Source of the DNA: Sphingomonas sp.
GTDB lineage: Bacteria; Pseudomonadota; Alphaproteobacteria; Sphingomonadales; Sphingomonadaceae
DNA: 64,000 bases
NCBI RefSeq assembly: GCF_024508665.1
Contig: NZ_JANINP010000001.1
Span: 62,001 to 126,000, forward strand
Direction of reading: 5' to 3'
Shown here: positions 43,950 to 53,472 of the stretch, piece by piece
Position numbering within the stretch: position 1 is the stretch's first letter
How the letters are laid out: the number at the start of each line of letters is the position of its first letter
Made by a program: the position numbers and the translations under genes
The notes under the pieces: generated by a model
Databases searched by the model: none
The model's input: only the letters and a program-made list of their open reading frames with translations
Told to the model about the DNA's origin: nothing

Positions 43950-45731
43950 TCATCCCTTGTAAAGCGAATCGAGCCGGGGACCGTACACTTCCTTCAACAC
44001 ATGGCGCCGGATTTTCAGACTCGGCGTCATCTGCTGGTTTTCGATCGTGAACGGCTCGTCGGCCAGGATGAAGCGGCGGACACGTTCGATCACCGACAGA
44101 TCCTTGTTTACCCGCTCGACCGCCGCCATGAGCGCGGCGCGATAGTCGAGATCGTCGGCCAGCGCCTTCGGGTTACAGGTAGCCCCGGTCCTGGCGCACC
44201 ATTCCTGTGTCCATTCGGGGTCCGGGACCAACACGGCGACCATATAGGGCCGGCGGTCGCCGACGATCATCGCCTGGCCGATCTCGGGCTGCAGGGTCAG
44301 CATCCCCTCGACCTTTTGCGGCGACACGTTGTCGCCCTTGTCGTTGATGATCAGGTCCTTCTTGCGGTCGGTGATCTTGATCCGGCCTTTCTCGTCGATC
44401 AGCCCGACATCGCCGGTGTGCAGCCAGCCGTCCTTGAGGACGCGCGCCGTTTCTTCGGGGTTGCGCCAATAGCCGTGCATGACGAGCTCGCCGCGCACCA
44501 GAATCTCGCCATCCTCTGCGATCTTCACCTCGACCCCGTCGAGCGGCGGCCCGACCGTATCCATCTTGAGACCGGCGCGGGGACGGTTGCAGGAAATGAC
44601 CGGCGCTGCCTCGGTCTGGCCATAGCCTTGCAGGAAGGTCAGGCCGAGCGACTGGAAGAAGATGCCGATCTCGGGGTTGAGCGGCGCGCCGCCCGACACC
44701 ATCGCCTTGATCCGTCCGCCGAAGCGCTTGGCGATCTTGGGCATCAACAGCGACTTCACGATGAGGTTCATCGGCTGGTCGTATAACGGCACGCCGCCCG
44801 CCGCCTTCTTTCCGCCGATCGCCACGGCGCGGCCAAGCAGATAGTTGGACACGCCACCCTGCTTCTCGACCGCCTTGACGATGCGCGTCCGCAGCACCTC
44901 GAACAGGCGCGGCACGACGACCATGATCGTCGGCCGGACTTCCTCGATATTGCTGGCGAGCTTGTCGAGCCCCTCCGCATAGTAAATCTGCGCGCCGAGC
45001 CCGATCGGGAAATGCTGGCCGCCGGTATGCTCGTAGGCGTGCGAAAGCGGGAGGAAGGACAGGAAGACCTCGTCGTCCCACCCGAAATCCTCGGCGATCA
45101 AGGTGCAGCAGGCTTCGACATTGTGCAGGATCGCGCCGTGGTGCTGCTGCACCCCGCGCGGCGCGCCGCCCGTACCCGAGGTGTAGATGATGCAGGCCAG
45201 GTCGCCGCGGCTCGCGGTGATCAGCAGGTCGGACGATTGCGCCGGATGGTCGGCGATGAGCTTCGACCAGTTATGATAGACGAGGTCGGTCTGCCCGACG
45301 CGCAAATCTTCCAGGCCGATCACGATCTTGGCTTCGCTCGCGCGGGCCGCCGCGGGCAGCAGCGGACGGGCCAGCTTGGCGGTCGAGACGATGATCGCGC
45401 GCGCGCCCGAATTCTCGATGATGTGCGAATGGTCGCGCTCGGTATTGGTGATGTAGGTCGGCACCGTCACGCAGCCCGCGGCCATGATCGCGAGATCGCT
45501 GATGCACCATTCTGGGCGATTCTCGCTGACCAGCATGACCCGGTCGCCGGGGTGCAAGCCGATTGCCTTGAGCGCGGCAGCCAGGCTCGCGACCTGTCGC
45601 GCGGTTTCGGTCCAGCTCAGCGCTACCCAGCTATCGCCCTGCTTGTGCCACAGGAACGGCTTGTCGCCGCCCTCCCGCGCGCGGGCGAAGAACATCGCCA
45701 CGAGGTTAGGAAACTTCTCGATCTGGCGCAT
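43950..45731 (-). CDS. Long-chain acyl-CoA synthetase (AMP-binding)
   Basis: A 593-residue adenylate-forming enzyme that activates fatty acids to acyl-CoA. The P-loop is IIYTSGTGGAPRGVQ, a variant of the usual TSGTTGxPKG with arginine in place of lysine. Later motifs are MVSGGAPLNPEI, GYGQTEAAPV, LHTGDVGLIDEKGRIKI and DRKKDLIIN. It resembles the FadD15/eukaryotic-type long-chain synthetases that lack a membrane segment. It lies 54 bases after ggt on the same strand. Confidence 0.92.
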   Translation of the reverse strand: MRQIEKFPNLVAMFFARAREGGDKPFLWHKQGDSWVALSWTETARQVASLAAALKAIGLHPGDRVMLVSENRPEWCISDLAIMAAGCVTVPTYITNTERDHSHIIENSGARAIIVSTAKLARPLLPAAARASEAKIVIGLEDLRVGQTDLVYHNWSKLIADHPAQSSDLLITASRGDLACIIYTSGTGGAPRGVQQHHGAILHNVEACCTLIAEDFGWDDEVFLSFLPLSHAYEHTGGQHFPIGLGAQIYYAEGLDKLASNIEEVRPTIMVVVPRLFEVLRTRIVKAVEKQGGVSNYLLGRAVAIGGKKAAGGVPLYDQPMNLIVKSLLMPKIAKRFGGRIKAMVSGGAPLNPEIGIFFQSLGLTFLQGYGQTEAAPVISCNRPRAGLKMDTVGPPLDGVEVKIAEDGEILVRGELVMHGYWRNPEETARVLKDGWLHTGDVGLIDEKGRIKITDRKKDLIINDKGDNVSPQKVEGMLTLQPEIGQAMIVGDRRPYMVAVLVPDPEWTQEWCARTGATCNPKALADDLDYRAALMAAVERVNKDLSVIERVRRFILADEPFTIENQQMTPSLKIRRHVLKEVYGPRLDSLYKG

Positions 45732-45785
45732 TCGGCCCCTCTCCTGCGTGGCGCGCCGCGTTCGGCTGCGCCTTGTCGGCCGACG

Positions 45786-47552
45786 TTATTCTGACGGGCG
45801 GTTCGGCGCCATCCCCATCCGCGTAATTGCTGTCACCTTGCCGTCCTGTCCCATCGCGACACCTTCGCTGCGCGGATCGGCGGCGCCGACCCACTTGCCG
45901 CCGACGCGCTCGATCGCGTTGGCCTTGAGCCCCAGCGGAGACACCATGATCTTCTCGCCGAGCGCGCGCAGTTGCGGCGCCATCGCTTCAGCCTGGGTGC
46001 CGGATTCGGCGACGGCCGTCGGGCCCGGCGCATAGACCAGCCCGAGGCCGATCGCGTCCTGCGCGCTCATCTTCCAGTCGACCACCGCGATGATCGCCTT
46101 TGCTACCTGAGCGATGATCGTCGATCCTCCGGCCGCGCCGATCGCCAGCCGGACCTTGCCATCCGGACCATAGACGATGGTCGGCGCCATCGAGCTGCGC
46201 GGACGCTTGCCGCCCTGGACACGGTTGGCAACGAGATAGCCGTCCTTGTCGGGAACGATGTCGAAATCGGTCAGCTCGTTGTTGAGCATGATGCCGTCGA
46301 CCGACAGGCCCGAACCCCAAGGTCCCTCGATTGTCGTGGTGACCTCGACGACATTGCCCGCCTTATCGGTGACGACGAGGTCGGTGGTGCCGGGAGTCTC
46401 GCTTGCCGGCACGCGCTTGCGGGGCGGGGCGCCCGGCGGGGTGCCTGGTACGACGTTCGCGATCGATTTGTCGGGCGAGATCAATGCCGAGCGCGAAGCA
46501 ATGTAATTTTGGTTCAGCAGACCGGCGAGCGGCACGCTGACGAAGTCCGGATCGCCGACATACATGTCGCGATCGGCGTATGCGAGGCGCGAGCTTTCCG
46601 CGAACAGATGCCAGGCGACCGGCGAATCCTTGCCCAGTTTCGCCATGTCGAACCGTTCGAGCTGCTTCAGGATCATCAGCACGGTGAAGCCGCCCGACGA
46701 GGGCGGGCCCATGCCGCAGATGCGATAGACGCGATATGTGCCGCACAGCGGGGCGCGCGGCTTGGCGCGATAGGCGGCGACGTCGCCGACCGTCATTTTC
46801 GATGGATTGCGCTGGGCATTGTTGACCGCCGCGACGAGACGCTGGGCGGTGCCGCCGGTATAGAAGGCCTGGGGCCCGAGCCGGGCGACGCGGTCGAACA
46901 ATTCGGCCTGCTTGGGATTCTTGACGACCGTGCCCACCGGCCATGGCTTGCCCGACGCGTCGAGGAAGATCGCGCGCGAACCGGCATCCATATGCGCGCC
47001 GAACTGGGTCAGCGCGTTGACCAGCCGCGGCGACGCCTTGAACCCGTCGCGCGCCAGCCGGATCGCCGGCTGGAACAGCCGCGCCCAGGGCAGCTTGCCC
47101 GATTGCGCGTGCGCCATCGCCATCACGCGAAGCTGGCCCGGCACACCGACGCTGCGGCCGCCCGGGACCGCCGCATTGTGCGGCAGCGGCTTGCCATTGG
47201 CGTCGTAGAACCACTTGCCGTCGGCGGCCATCGGCGCCGCCTCTCGCCCGTCGATCGTGTTGATCTTGCCGCTGACGGCGTCGTGGCGGACGAAAAAGGT
47301 GCCGCCGCCCATGCCCGAGCTTTGCGGTTCGACGACGTTGAGCGCGAGCATCGTCGCGATCGCGGCATCGGTCGCGCTGCCGCCGGCGTTGAGGATTTCG
47401 ACCCCAGCCGCCGCCGCGCGCGGATCAGCGGCGCTGACCATGCCGGTTGGGGCGGCCCGGACGACCTTGGCAATTCGTGCCGGCTGTCGGGCGGACCCCG
47501 TTGCCGCCATGGTGGAGAGGACGATGGCGGCGGCGACGAACAGCTTCTTCAT
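45786..47552 (-). CDS. ggt: Gamma-glutamyltransferase
   Basis: A 588-residue exported gamma-glutamyltransferase that cleaves glutathione and gamma-glutamyl amides in the periplasm. A signal peptide (KKLFVAAAIVLSTMAATGSA) is followed by AADPRAAAAGVEILNAGGSA. The predicted autoprocessing site is ETPGTTDLVVTD with the catalytic Thr near residue 389; the usual TTH is TTD here. SSMAPTIVYGPDGK and AAGGSTIIAQV follow. An upstream ATG at 47588 is less likely because it would precede the signal peptide. Confidence 0.93.
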   Translation of the reverse strand: MKKLFVAAAIVLSTMAATGSARQPARIAKVVRAAPTGMVSAADPRAAAAGVEILNAGGSATDAAIATMLALNVVEPQSSGMGGGTFFVRHDAVSGKINTIDGREAAPMAADGKWFYDANGKPLPHNAAVPGGRSVGVPGQLRVMAMAHAQSGKLPWARLFQPAIRLARDGFKASPRLVNALTQFGAHMDAGSRAIFLDASGKPWPVGTVVKNPKQAELFDRVARLGPQAFYTGGTAQRLVAAVNNAQRNPSKMTVGDVAAYRAKPRAPLCGTYRVYRICGMGPPSSGGFTVLMILKQLERFDMAKLGKDSPVAWHLFAESSRLAYADRDMYVGDPDFVSVPLAGLLNQNYIASRSALISPDKSIANVVPGTPPGAPPRKRVPASETPGTTDLVVTDKAGNVVEVTTTIEGPWGSGLSVDGIMLNNELTDFDIVPDKDGYLVANRVQGGKRPRSSMAPTIVYGPDGKVRLAIGAAGGSTIIAQVAKAIIAVVDWKMSAQDAIGLGLVYAPGPTAVAESGTQAEAMAPQLRALGEKIMVSPLGLKANAIERVGGKWVGAADPRSEGVAMGQDGKVTAITRMGMAPNRPSE

Positions 47553-47607
47553 GGCGAACGACCCTAAAGACATGGAGAAAGGTGACAAGCCGTTACGACG
47601 GCTTGAC

Positions 47608-47715
47608 CTATAGACGACGGTTACGGCGCAGCGCGAGGATCATGGCCACGATCACCGCGATCGGTACCAGCAGCAATATGGCGAGGACGACGAGGTGGAG
47701 GAACGAGAAAGCCAA
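47608..47715 (-). CDS. Possible 35-residue single-helix membrane protein (TTG start)
   Basis: A short frame, from a TTG at 47715 preceded by AAGGAA at about 5 bases, encodes a strongly hydrophobic helix (LHLVVLAILLLVPIAVIVA) followed by a basic tail ILALRRNRRL. It lies between pyrD and ggt on the same strand, filling most of that 184-base gap. The composition is clearly membrane-like, but there is no family evidence. Confidence 0.4.
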   Translation of the reverse strand: MAFSFLHLVVLAILLLVPIAVIVAMILALRRNRRL

Positions 47716-47736
47716 GACATTTCCTTGCTGGGTGAA

Positions 47737-48762
47737 TCACGCTGAGCCGATCGCATCCGCTATTTGCGCAAAACCGTCGCGGCGCATCAGCATGTCCATA
47801 TCGCGGACGATGCGCGCCGGTAATGCGGGGCCGCCGTAGACCAGCCCGGTATAGATCTGCACCAGGCTGGCACCGGCCCGGATCCGGGCATAGGCTTCGG
47901 CGCCGCTATCGATGCCGCCTACCGCGACGAGCGGCAGCGCGCCGCCGGTCGCCGTCCTGAAATCGCGCAACCGTTGCGCGGCGAGCGGCGCCAGCGGCGC
48001 ACCCGAGAGGCCACCGCTTTCGCCGGCATTGGGGGAGGCCAGGGGTGGACGACTGACCGTCGTGTTGCCGACGATCAGCGCGTCGATCCCGGCGTGGATC
48101 GCTGCGCGGGCAATTTCGTCGATCTGTGCCGGCTCCTGATCGGGCGCGACCTTGAGGAACAAGGGCGTCGTCCCGCGTGCGGCGGAGGCGCGGGCGAGCA
48201 AGTCGGTCAGCGCGGGCCCATGCTGCAGGTCGCGCAGGCCGGGCGTATTGGGCGAGCTGATGTTGATCGTGACATAATCGGCGATCGGCGCGGCGGCGGC
48301 CACTCCCGCCTCGTAATCGGCGATACGATCGGTGGCGTCCTTGTTCGCGCCGACATTGATCCCGAGCATGCCGGTGCGTTCCGCGGCGCGCGCACGGGGC
48401 AATGCGGCGGCGAGGCCGCCATTGTTGAAGCCCATACGGTTGATCACCGCGCGATCGGGCACGAGGCGAAACAATCGCGGCCTGGGATTGCCGTCCTGTG
48501 GCAGCGGCGTCAGCGTGCCGATCTCGACCGCGCCAAAGCCCAGGCCGAAAAACCCCGCGATGGCACGTCCATCCTTGTCGGCGCCGGCGGCGAGACCGAG
48601 GGGGTTGGGGAAGGTGAGCCCGGCAATTGCGACCGGAAGCGAGGCGGCGCGCCTGGCGAGTGGCGCGCCGATCGCTCCCCAGGCGGCGAGCATGTCGATG
48701 GTCAGCCCGTGCGCGGTTTCCGCATCGATCGCGAACAGGAGAGGGCGGGCGAGAAAAGCCAT
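47737..48762 (-). CDS. pyrD: Dihydroorotate dehydrogenase (quinone), class 2
   Basis: PyrD oxidises dihydroorotate to orotate at the inner membrane, passing electrons to quinone (pyrimidine synthesis). Motifs: NPLGLAAGADKDGRAI, GFGAVEIGTLTPLPQDGNPR, NRMGFNNGG, YVTINISSPNTPGLRDLQ with the catalytic serine, and LVAVGGIDSGAEAYARIRAG. The N-terminal helix FLARPLLFAIDAETAHG is typical of class 2. The start at 48762 gives 341 residues; ATGs at 48774 and 48798 are alternatives. Confidence 0.95.
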   Translation of the reverse strand: MAFLARPLLFAIDAETAHGLTIDMLAAWGAIGAPLARRAASLPVAIAGLTFPNPLGLAAGADKDGRAIAGFFGLGFGAVEIGTLTPLPQDGNPRPRLFRLVPDRAVINRMGFNNGGLAAALPRARAAERTGMLGINVGANKDATDRIADYEAGVAAAAPIADYVTINISSPNTPGLRDLQHGPALTDLLARASAARGTTPLFLKVAPDQEPAQIDEIARAAIHAGIDALIVGNTTVSRPPLASPNAGESGGLSGAPLAPLAAQRLRDFRTATGGALPLVAVGGIDSGAEAYARIRAGASLVQIYTGLVYGGPALPARIVRDMDMLMRRDGFAQIADAIGSA

Positions 48763-49064
48763 GCCAGGCGCCATGGCAGGCCGCGCCGCGAGGGTCAAAG
48801 GTCCGTTACGTTACGGAAACGGTCAAAATTCCACTCACGGCGAATCCGTCCAATACGACTCGGGGCGGTGCGGCGTAGGACAAGCATGCGACCCGAAGGG
48901 CCCCTGGGAGGGGGTTCTTTCCCTTGACGGCCCGGTTTTCGAAAGAAAATCGGGCCGCTTTCTTATGTTACCGGAAGCTGGGTCTATACTCATTTTGGGT
49001 AGCGGCTGGGACCGGAATGGTATAAAAACGACCCGACGAAAGAAAACACAGGGGCGCAACTTTC
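48763..49064. other. Gene-free divergent region between pyrD and araC-like gene
   Basis: 302 bases with no convincing gene. It should contain the promoters of pyrD (leftward) and the AraC gene (rightward). A hairpin with a weak T tract lies at 48928-48964. A 12-base element CATTTTGGGTAG (48991-49002) also occurs upstream of mucR. Confidence 0.55.
48928..48964 (+). terminator. Terminator-like hairpin, possibly the end of a small RNA
   Basis: CGGCCCGGTTTTC (48928-48940) pairs with GAAAATCGGGCCG (48945-48957) around GAAA, with one mismatch, followed by CTTTCTTA. No rightward protein gene precedes it, so it would end either an unannotated small RNA or nothing. Confidence 0.45.
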
Positions 49065-49916
49065 GTGTCGGATATTCAACTCGATTATCGGGTTCCTTCA
49101 CCCGACCTCGCGGACCACGTAACATTATTCTATAACTTTCGAGCCGACGTCCCGTGGTTCGAGGATATGGAACGTGCCGACTATGCCCAGTTCCGGTTCC
49201 GCCTGAGCCCAGGTTTTGCCGCCTATTATTTTCCGTCCGGCGAGAAATCTGCCGGGCCGATCCACGTTGTCGGCCCGACCAGCGGAGCGACCCGATGCCG
49301 TGTCGAAGGGCCGGTCCGGGTGTTCGGGTTCGGCATCACGCCGGCGGGCTGGGCGGCAATGCTCGGCGGCGACGCGTCCGACATGCTCGATGATTCGATG
49401 GAAGTCGGGCCCAATCTGCGCCCGCGCGCTGAAGCCGCCTTTCAGGCGATCTCGAACACGGAGAATATGGATGAACGTGTTTTGATCGCGGAGGCATTGG
49501 TTCGGGAATTCACCTGCCGGGCGAACCGCGAATCGGTCAGCTTCGCGCATCAGGTGGATCAATGGCTGGAGGGCAGCACGTCCCCCGATATCGACGACCT
49601 GATCGCGGTTACCGGGCTGTCGCGCCGTCAGGTCGAGCGCAAGTGCAACGCGCTCTATGGCGCGCCGCCCAAGTTGCTGGCACGCAAATATCGCGCGTTG
49701 CGCGCGGCAGTCGCGATGTGCCGCGGCGACATCAGTTTCGATGACGCGGTTGGCCGCGGTTTCTACGACCAGTCGCATCTGATCCGCGAAGTGAAGCAAT
49801 TCACTGGCCTGACGCCGAAACAGATCCGCGACCGCCCGACCGCGTTGGCGGAGATCACGGTGCAGCAGCGGCTGGCGATGTCAGGGCTGGTGAGGCCGCT
49901 GATCACGAGTACTTAA
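49065..49916 (+). CDS. AraC family transcriptional regulator
   Basis: A 283-residue regulator with a C-terminal AraC helix-turn-helix pair (DIDDLIAVTGLSRRQVERKC and ISFDDAVGRGFYDQSHLIRE, then FTGLTPKQIRD). The N-terminal 160 residues form a DUF6597-like effector region (FRLSPGFAAYYFPSGEKSAG). The target is unknown. The start is a GTG at 49065. The stop codon overlaps a family B repeat. It is not obviously part of the suf operon, which has its own promoter region. Confidence 0.9.
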   Translation: MSDIQLDYRVPSPDLADHVTLFYNFRADVPWFEDMERADYAQFRFRLSPGFAAYYFPSGEKSAGPIHVVGPTSGATRCRVEGPVRVFGFGITPAGWAAMLGGDASDMLDDSMEVGPNLRPRAEAAFQAISNTENMDERVLIAEALVREFTCRANRESVSFAHQVDQWLEGSTSPDIDDLIAVTGLSRRQVERKCNALYGAPPKLLARKYRALRAAVAMCRGDISFDDAVGRGFYDQSHLIREVKQFTGLTPKQIRDRPTALAEITVQQRLAMSGLVRPLITST

Positions 49917-50058
49917 ATTCCCTCTCTCGTCGGGAAAGGGGAGGGGCCCGCGAGCGTCAGCGAGCGGGAAGGTGAGGGCAGGTTTGGAAACTGTTGTCGA
50001 CCCTCACCCTTCCGCGCCTTTCGGCGCTCCCTCCCTCTCCCACGGGGAGAGGGAATTT
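49915..50058. repeat. Palindromic intergenic repeat, family B copy 1
   Basis: About 144 bp with 12-bp terminal inverted repeats AAATTCCCTCTC / GAGAGGGAATTT and internal blocks GGGGCCCGC, AAGGTGAGGGCAGGT and CTGTTGTCGACCC. It overlaps the last bases of the AraC gene. The second copy is at 54226-54433 between sufD and sufS. Confidence 0.85.
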
Positions 50059-50095
50059 AGCAGGTTGACCTTCGCCTCCCTCGCGCCCACATGGC

Positions 50096-50118
50096 AATCG
50101 GATCGAATTGATCCGATT
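50096..50118 (+). promoter_or_regulatory. Perfect palindrome upstream of the Rrf2 gene, candidate operator
   Basis: AATCGGATC-GAATT-GATCCGATT: 9-bp arms, 18 bases before the Rrf2 start codon. Position suggests autoregulation of the suf operon by its Rrf2 regulator, or control by Fur. It does not look like the E. coli IscR type 1 site. Confidence 0.6.
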
Positions 50119-50136
50119 TGAGAGTCGTTCGCAACA

Positions 50137-50565
50137 ATGCGCCTTTCCAGCCTGGCCGATTATGCCGTGGTGATGATGTCCGCCGCCGCACGCCATTGTG
50201 GCGGGGCGGGGCGTCTCAACGCGACCAGCCTGGCGGAAGAGACCGGACTGCCGCTTCCGACCGTACAGAAGCTGGTAAGCAAATTATCGGCGGCGGGACT
50301 GATCGAGAGCCAGCGCGGCACGGGCGGCGGTTTTCGTCTGTCGCGCCCGCCCGCCGCGATCAGCCTGGCCGATATCGTCGAGGCGATCGAAGGGCCGATC
50401 GCGATGACGTCCTGCGTCGACCAAGGCGCGCACGATTGCTGCGTCGAGGAGAGTTGCCGCGTGAAACCACATTGGAATGCCGTCAATGGCGCCGTGCGCG
50501 GCGCGCTTGCCGGCGTGACGCTTGCGAGCCTGTCCGCCGCTCCCGCGCTGGAGGTGCAGGCCTGA
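50137..50565 (+). CDS. Rrf2 family regulator of the suf operon
   Basis: A 142-residue Rrf2 protein (SUF system Fe-S assembly regulator). The winged helix starts RLSSLADYAVVMMSAAARH and continues LNATSLAEETGLPLPTVQKL. Cluster-binding cysteines are C93, C101/C102 and C107 in TSCVDQGAHDCCVEESC. It heads the suf operon and has a perfect palindrome just upstream. By analogy with IscR it should sense Fe-S status and repress suf when clusters are plentiful. Confidence 0.93.
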   Translation: MRLSSLADYAVVMMSAAARHCGGAGRLNATSLAEETGLPLPTVQKLVSKLSAAGLIESQRGTGGGFRLSRPPAAISLADIVEAIEGPIAMTSCVDQGAHDCCVEESCRVKPHWNAVNGAVRGALAGVTLASLSAAPALEVQA

Positions 50566-50606
50566 TGCGGCGCGCGGCGCTCTCTATGTTCATTCGTGTC
50601 TTCGTG

Positions 50607-50655
50607 TCTTCGTGGGAGTCAAACTTCCTCGCACAAAACCACAAAGCCACGAAGA
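50607..50655. repeat. Short inverted repeat before sufB (family E-like)
   Basis: TCTTCGTGG (50607-50615) and CCACGAAGA (50647-50655) are perfect 9-bp arms, with the tandem TTCGTGTC TTCGTGTC before the first. It lies in the 124-base Rrf2-sufB gap. It resembles the direct-repeat plus inverted-arm design of the element at 61347-61547. Confidence 0.6.
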
Positions 50656-50689
50656 TTTTTGATGGCCGCTACGCGGCCGGGGATTTCTG

Positions 50690-52153
50690 ATGGCGACCAA
50701 GAATGCCGAGGCGCTGGCCGCCGCGAACAAGAAATATGAATGGGGTTTCGCCTCCGACGTCGAACAGGAGTTCGCGCCCAAGGGGCTGTCCGAGGATACC
50801 GTCCGCTATATCTCCGCCAAGAAGAACGAGCCGGAATGGATGCTCGACTGGCGGCTGAAGGCGTTCCGCCTGTGGCAGACGATGGAGGCGCCGAACTGGG
50901 CCAAGCTGAACGTCCCGCCGATCGACTATCAGGACGCTTATTATTACGCCGAGCCCAAGGCGAAGAAGACGATCGAGAGCCTCGACGATCTCGATCCCGA
51001 GATCCGGCGCACCTATGAGAAGCTCGGCATCCCGATCGAAGAGCAGAAGGTGCTCGCCGGAGTGGAGGGCGCGCGCAAGGTTGCCGTCGATGCGGTGTTC
51101 GACAGCGTCTCGGTCGCGACGACGTTCCGTGAGGAGCTGAAGGCCGCCGGCGTCATCTTCCTGTCAATCTCGGAAGCGATCCGCGAATATCCCGAGCTGG
51201 TGAAGAAGTGGCTCGGCAAGGTCGTGCCGCAGCACGACAATTATTTCGCGACGCTCAATTGCGCGGTCTTCTCCGACGGCACCTTCGTCTATGTGCCCGA
51301 GGGCGTGCGCTGCCCGATGGAGCTGTCGACCTATTTCCGCATCAATGCCGAGAATACCGGTCAGTTCGAGCGCACGTTGATCGTCGCCGACAAGGGCGCG
51401 TACGTCTCGTACCTCGAAGGCTGCACCGCGCCGATGCGCGACGAGAACCAGTTGCATGCCGCGGTCGTCGAACTGGTCGTATTGGACGATGCCGAGATCA
51501 AATATTCGACCGTCCAGAATTGGTATCCGGGCGACGAGAACGGCCTGGGCGGGATCTACAATTTCGTCACCAAGCGCGCGCTTTGCCAGGGCAAGAACAG
51601 CAAGGTGTCGTGGACCCAGGTCGAGACCGGATCGGCGATCACCTGGAAATATCCGAGCTGCGTGCTGGCGGGCGAGAATTCGGTTGGCGAATTCTACTCG
51701 GTGGCGGTGACCAACAATCGCCAGCAGGCCGATACCGGAACCAAGATGATCCATCTCGGCAAGGGCAGCCGCTCGACCATCGTGTCGAAGGGCATCTCGG
51801 CGGGGCGATCGGACAATACTTATCGCGGATTGGTGCGCGTCGCACCGACCGCCGAGGGCGTGCGCAACTTCACCCAGTGCGACAGCCTGCTCCTCGGCTC
51901 GGAATGCGGGGCGCACACTGTGCCTTATATCGAGGTGCGCAACCCGTCGGCGCAGATCGAGCATGAAGCCACGACCTCGAAGATCAGCGAAGACCAGTTG
52001 TTCTACGCGATGCAGCGTGGGCTCGACCAGGAAGCGGCGGTCGCGTTGATCGTCAACGGGTTCGCGCGCGAGGTGCTGCAGCAACTGCCGATGGAATTCG
52101 CGGTCGAGGCGCAGAAGCTGCTGGGGATTTCGCTTGAGGGGAGCGTGGGATGA
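50690..52153 (+). CDS. sufB: Fe-S cluster scaffold protein SufB
   Basis: SufB is the scaffold of the SufBC2D complex on which Fe-S clusters are built. The 487-residue protein has the family features [55 protein letters not shown] and [20 protein letters not shown]. Its stop overlaps the next gene (ATGA), which is an unknown small protein rather than sufC. Confidence 0.97.
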   Translation: MATKNAEALAAANKKYEWGFASDVEQEFAPKGLSEDTVRYISAKKNEPEWMLDWRLKAFRLWQTMEAPNWAKLNVPPIDYQDAYYYAEPKAKKTIESLDDLDPEIRRTYEKLGIPIEEQKVLAGVEGARKVAVDAVFDSVSVATTFREELKAAGVIFLSISEAIREYPELVKKWLGKVVPQHDNYFATLNCAVFSDGTFVYVPEGVRCPMELSTYFRINAENTGQFERTLIVADKGAYVSYLEGCTAPMRDENQLHAAVVELVVLDDAEIKYSTVQNWYPGDENGLGGIYNFVTKRALCQGKNSKVSWTQVETGSAITWKYPSCVLAGENSVGEFYSVAVTNNRQQADTGTKMIHLGKGSRSTIVSKGISAGRSDNTYRGLVRVAPTAEGVRNFTQCDSLLLGSECGAHTVPYIEVRNPSAQIEHEATTSKISEDQLFYAMQRGLDQEAAVALIVNGFAREVLQQLPMEFAVEAQKLLGISLEGSVG

Positions 52154-52568
52154 TCGCGCTCACGGCCTTCGCCCTGGCGACTTTGCCAGCAGGCGGAAAA
52201 ATTCCAGAAGCATTTCTGGGTACATATGCATTCATGGAGGCAACGAAATCAGGGTGTGACCTGCGCTTTGCTTTCGTCATTCGGCCGGATCAAATCCGCC
52301 TTCGCGGCGTCGACTATCCCGTCCTCATGGAGGAGGCGATCGATGATAACAACATTCATATCTGGCTGCGCGATCCCGTAGCTAAGGACAACGCAACAAT
52401 CGCTTATCACCTAAATCGCTCTCCAGAGCATAACGGAGGCATCATTTTGGTGGACGAAAACTCCGAGGCTGAGGCGGCTATTACGTACGGCACGCCGCCG
52501 CCGGATACGGGGGTTGATGGCCCTTATGATCGCTGTCCTTCCCTGAATCGTTCGAACGGATCCAATTG

Positions 52569-52569
<1 letters not shown>
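52150..52569 (+). CDS. Unknown protein inserted between sufB and sufC
   Basis: A 139-residue protein of no recognised family. The N-terminus [15 protein letters not shown] may be a weak signal peptide. Middle segments are [18 protein letters not shown] and [20 protein letters not shown]. The C-terminus is [20 protein letters not shown]. Its bases are visibly richer in A+T than sufB and sufC; one 50-base sample (52201-52250) is about 42 percent GC. It is coupled to both neighbours, ATGA with sufB and TGATG with sufC, so it is translated in the suf operon. It looks like a late insertion of a foreign gene that kept the operon coupling. Confidence 0.7.
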
Positions 52570-53312
<743 letters not shown>

Positions 53313-53324
53313 TGGTGTCGACTC

Positions 53325-53470
53325 AAATCCTCCCTGGGACGGGGAGGGGGACCGCCGCGCGCAGCGCGGTGGTGGAGGGGGCTCGCCTCGTTGGATGCCG
53401 TCTGTTGCCCGCCCCCTCCACCACGCCGCTGCGCGTCGTGGTCCCCCTCCCCGTAAACGGGGAGGAATTT
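53325..53470 (+). repeat. Palindromic intergenic repeat, family A copy 3 (sufC/sufD)
   Basis: About 146 bp, same orientation as the murC and ddl copies: left AAATCCTCCCTGGGACGGGG, central GCCCGCCCCCTCCACCA, right GTAAACGGGGAGGAATTT. The internal palindromes differ (CCGCCGCGCGCAGCGCGGTGG instead of GGCGCGAAGCGCC). The right arm GGGGAGG lies about 7-8 bases before the GTG start of sufD. Confidence 0.88.
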
Positions 53471-53472
53471 TT

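Noticed and set aside
48840..48964. Calling the intergenic hairpin region a known RNA such as SRP RNA, 6S RNA or tmRNA
   Set aside because: No conserved core of these RNAs could be recognised in the sequence.
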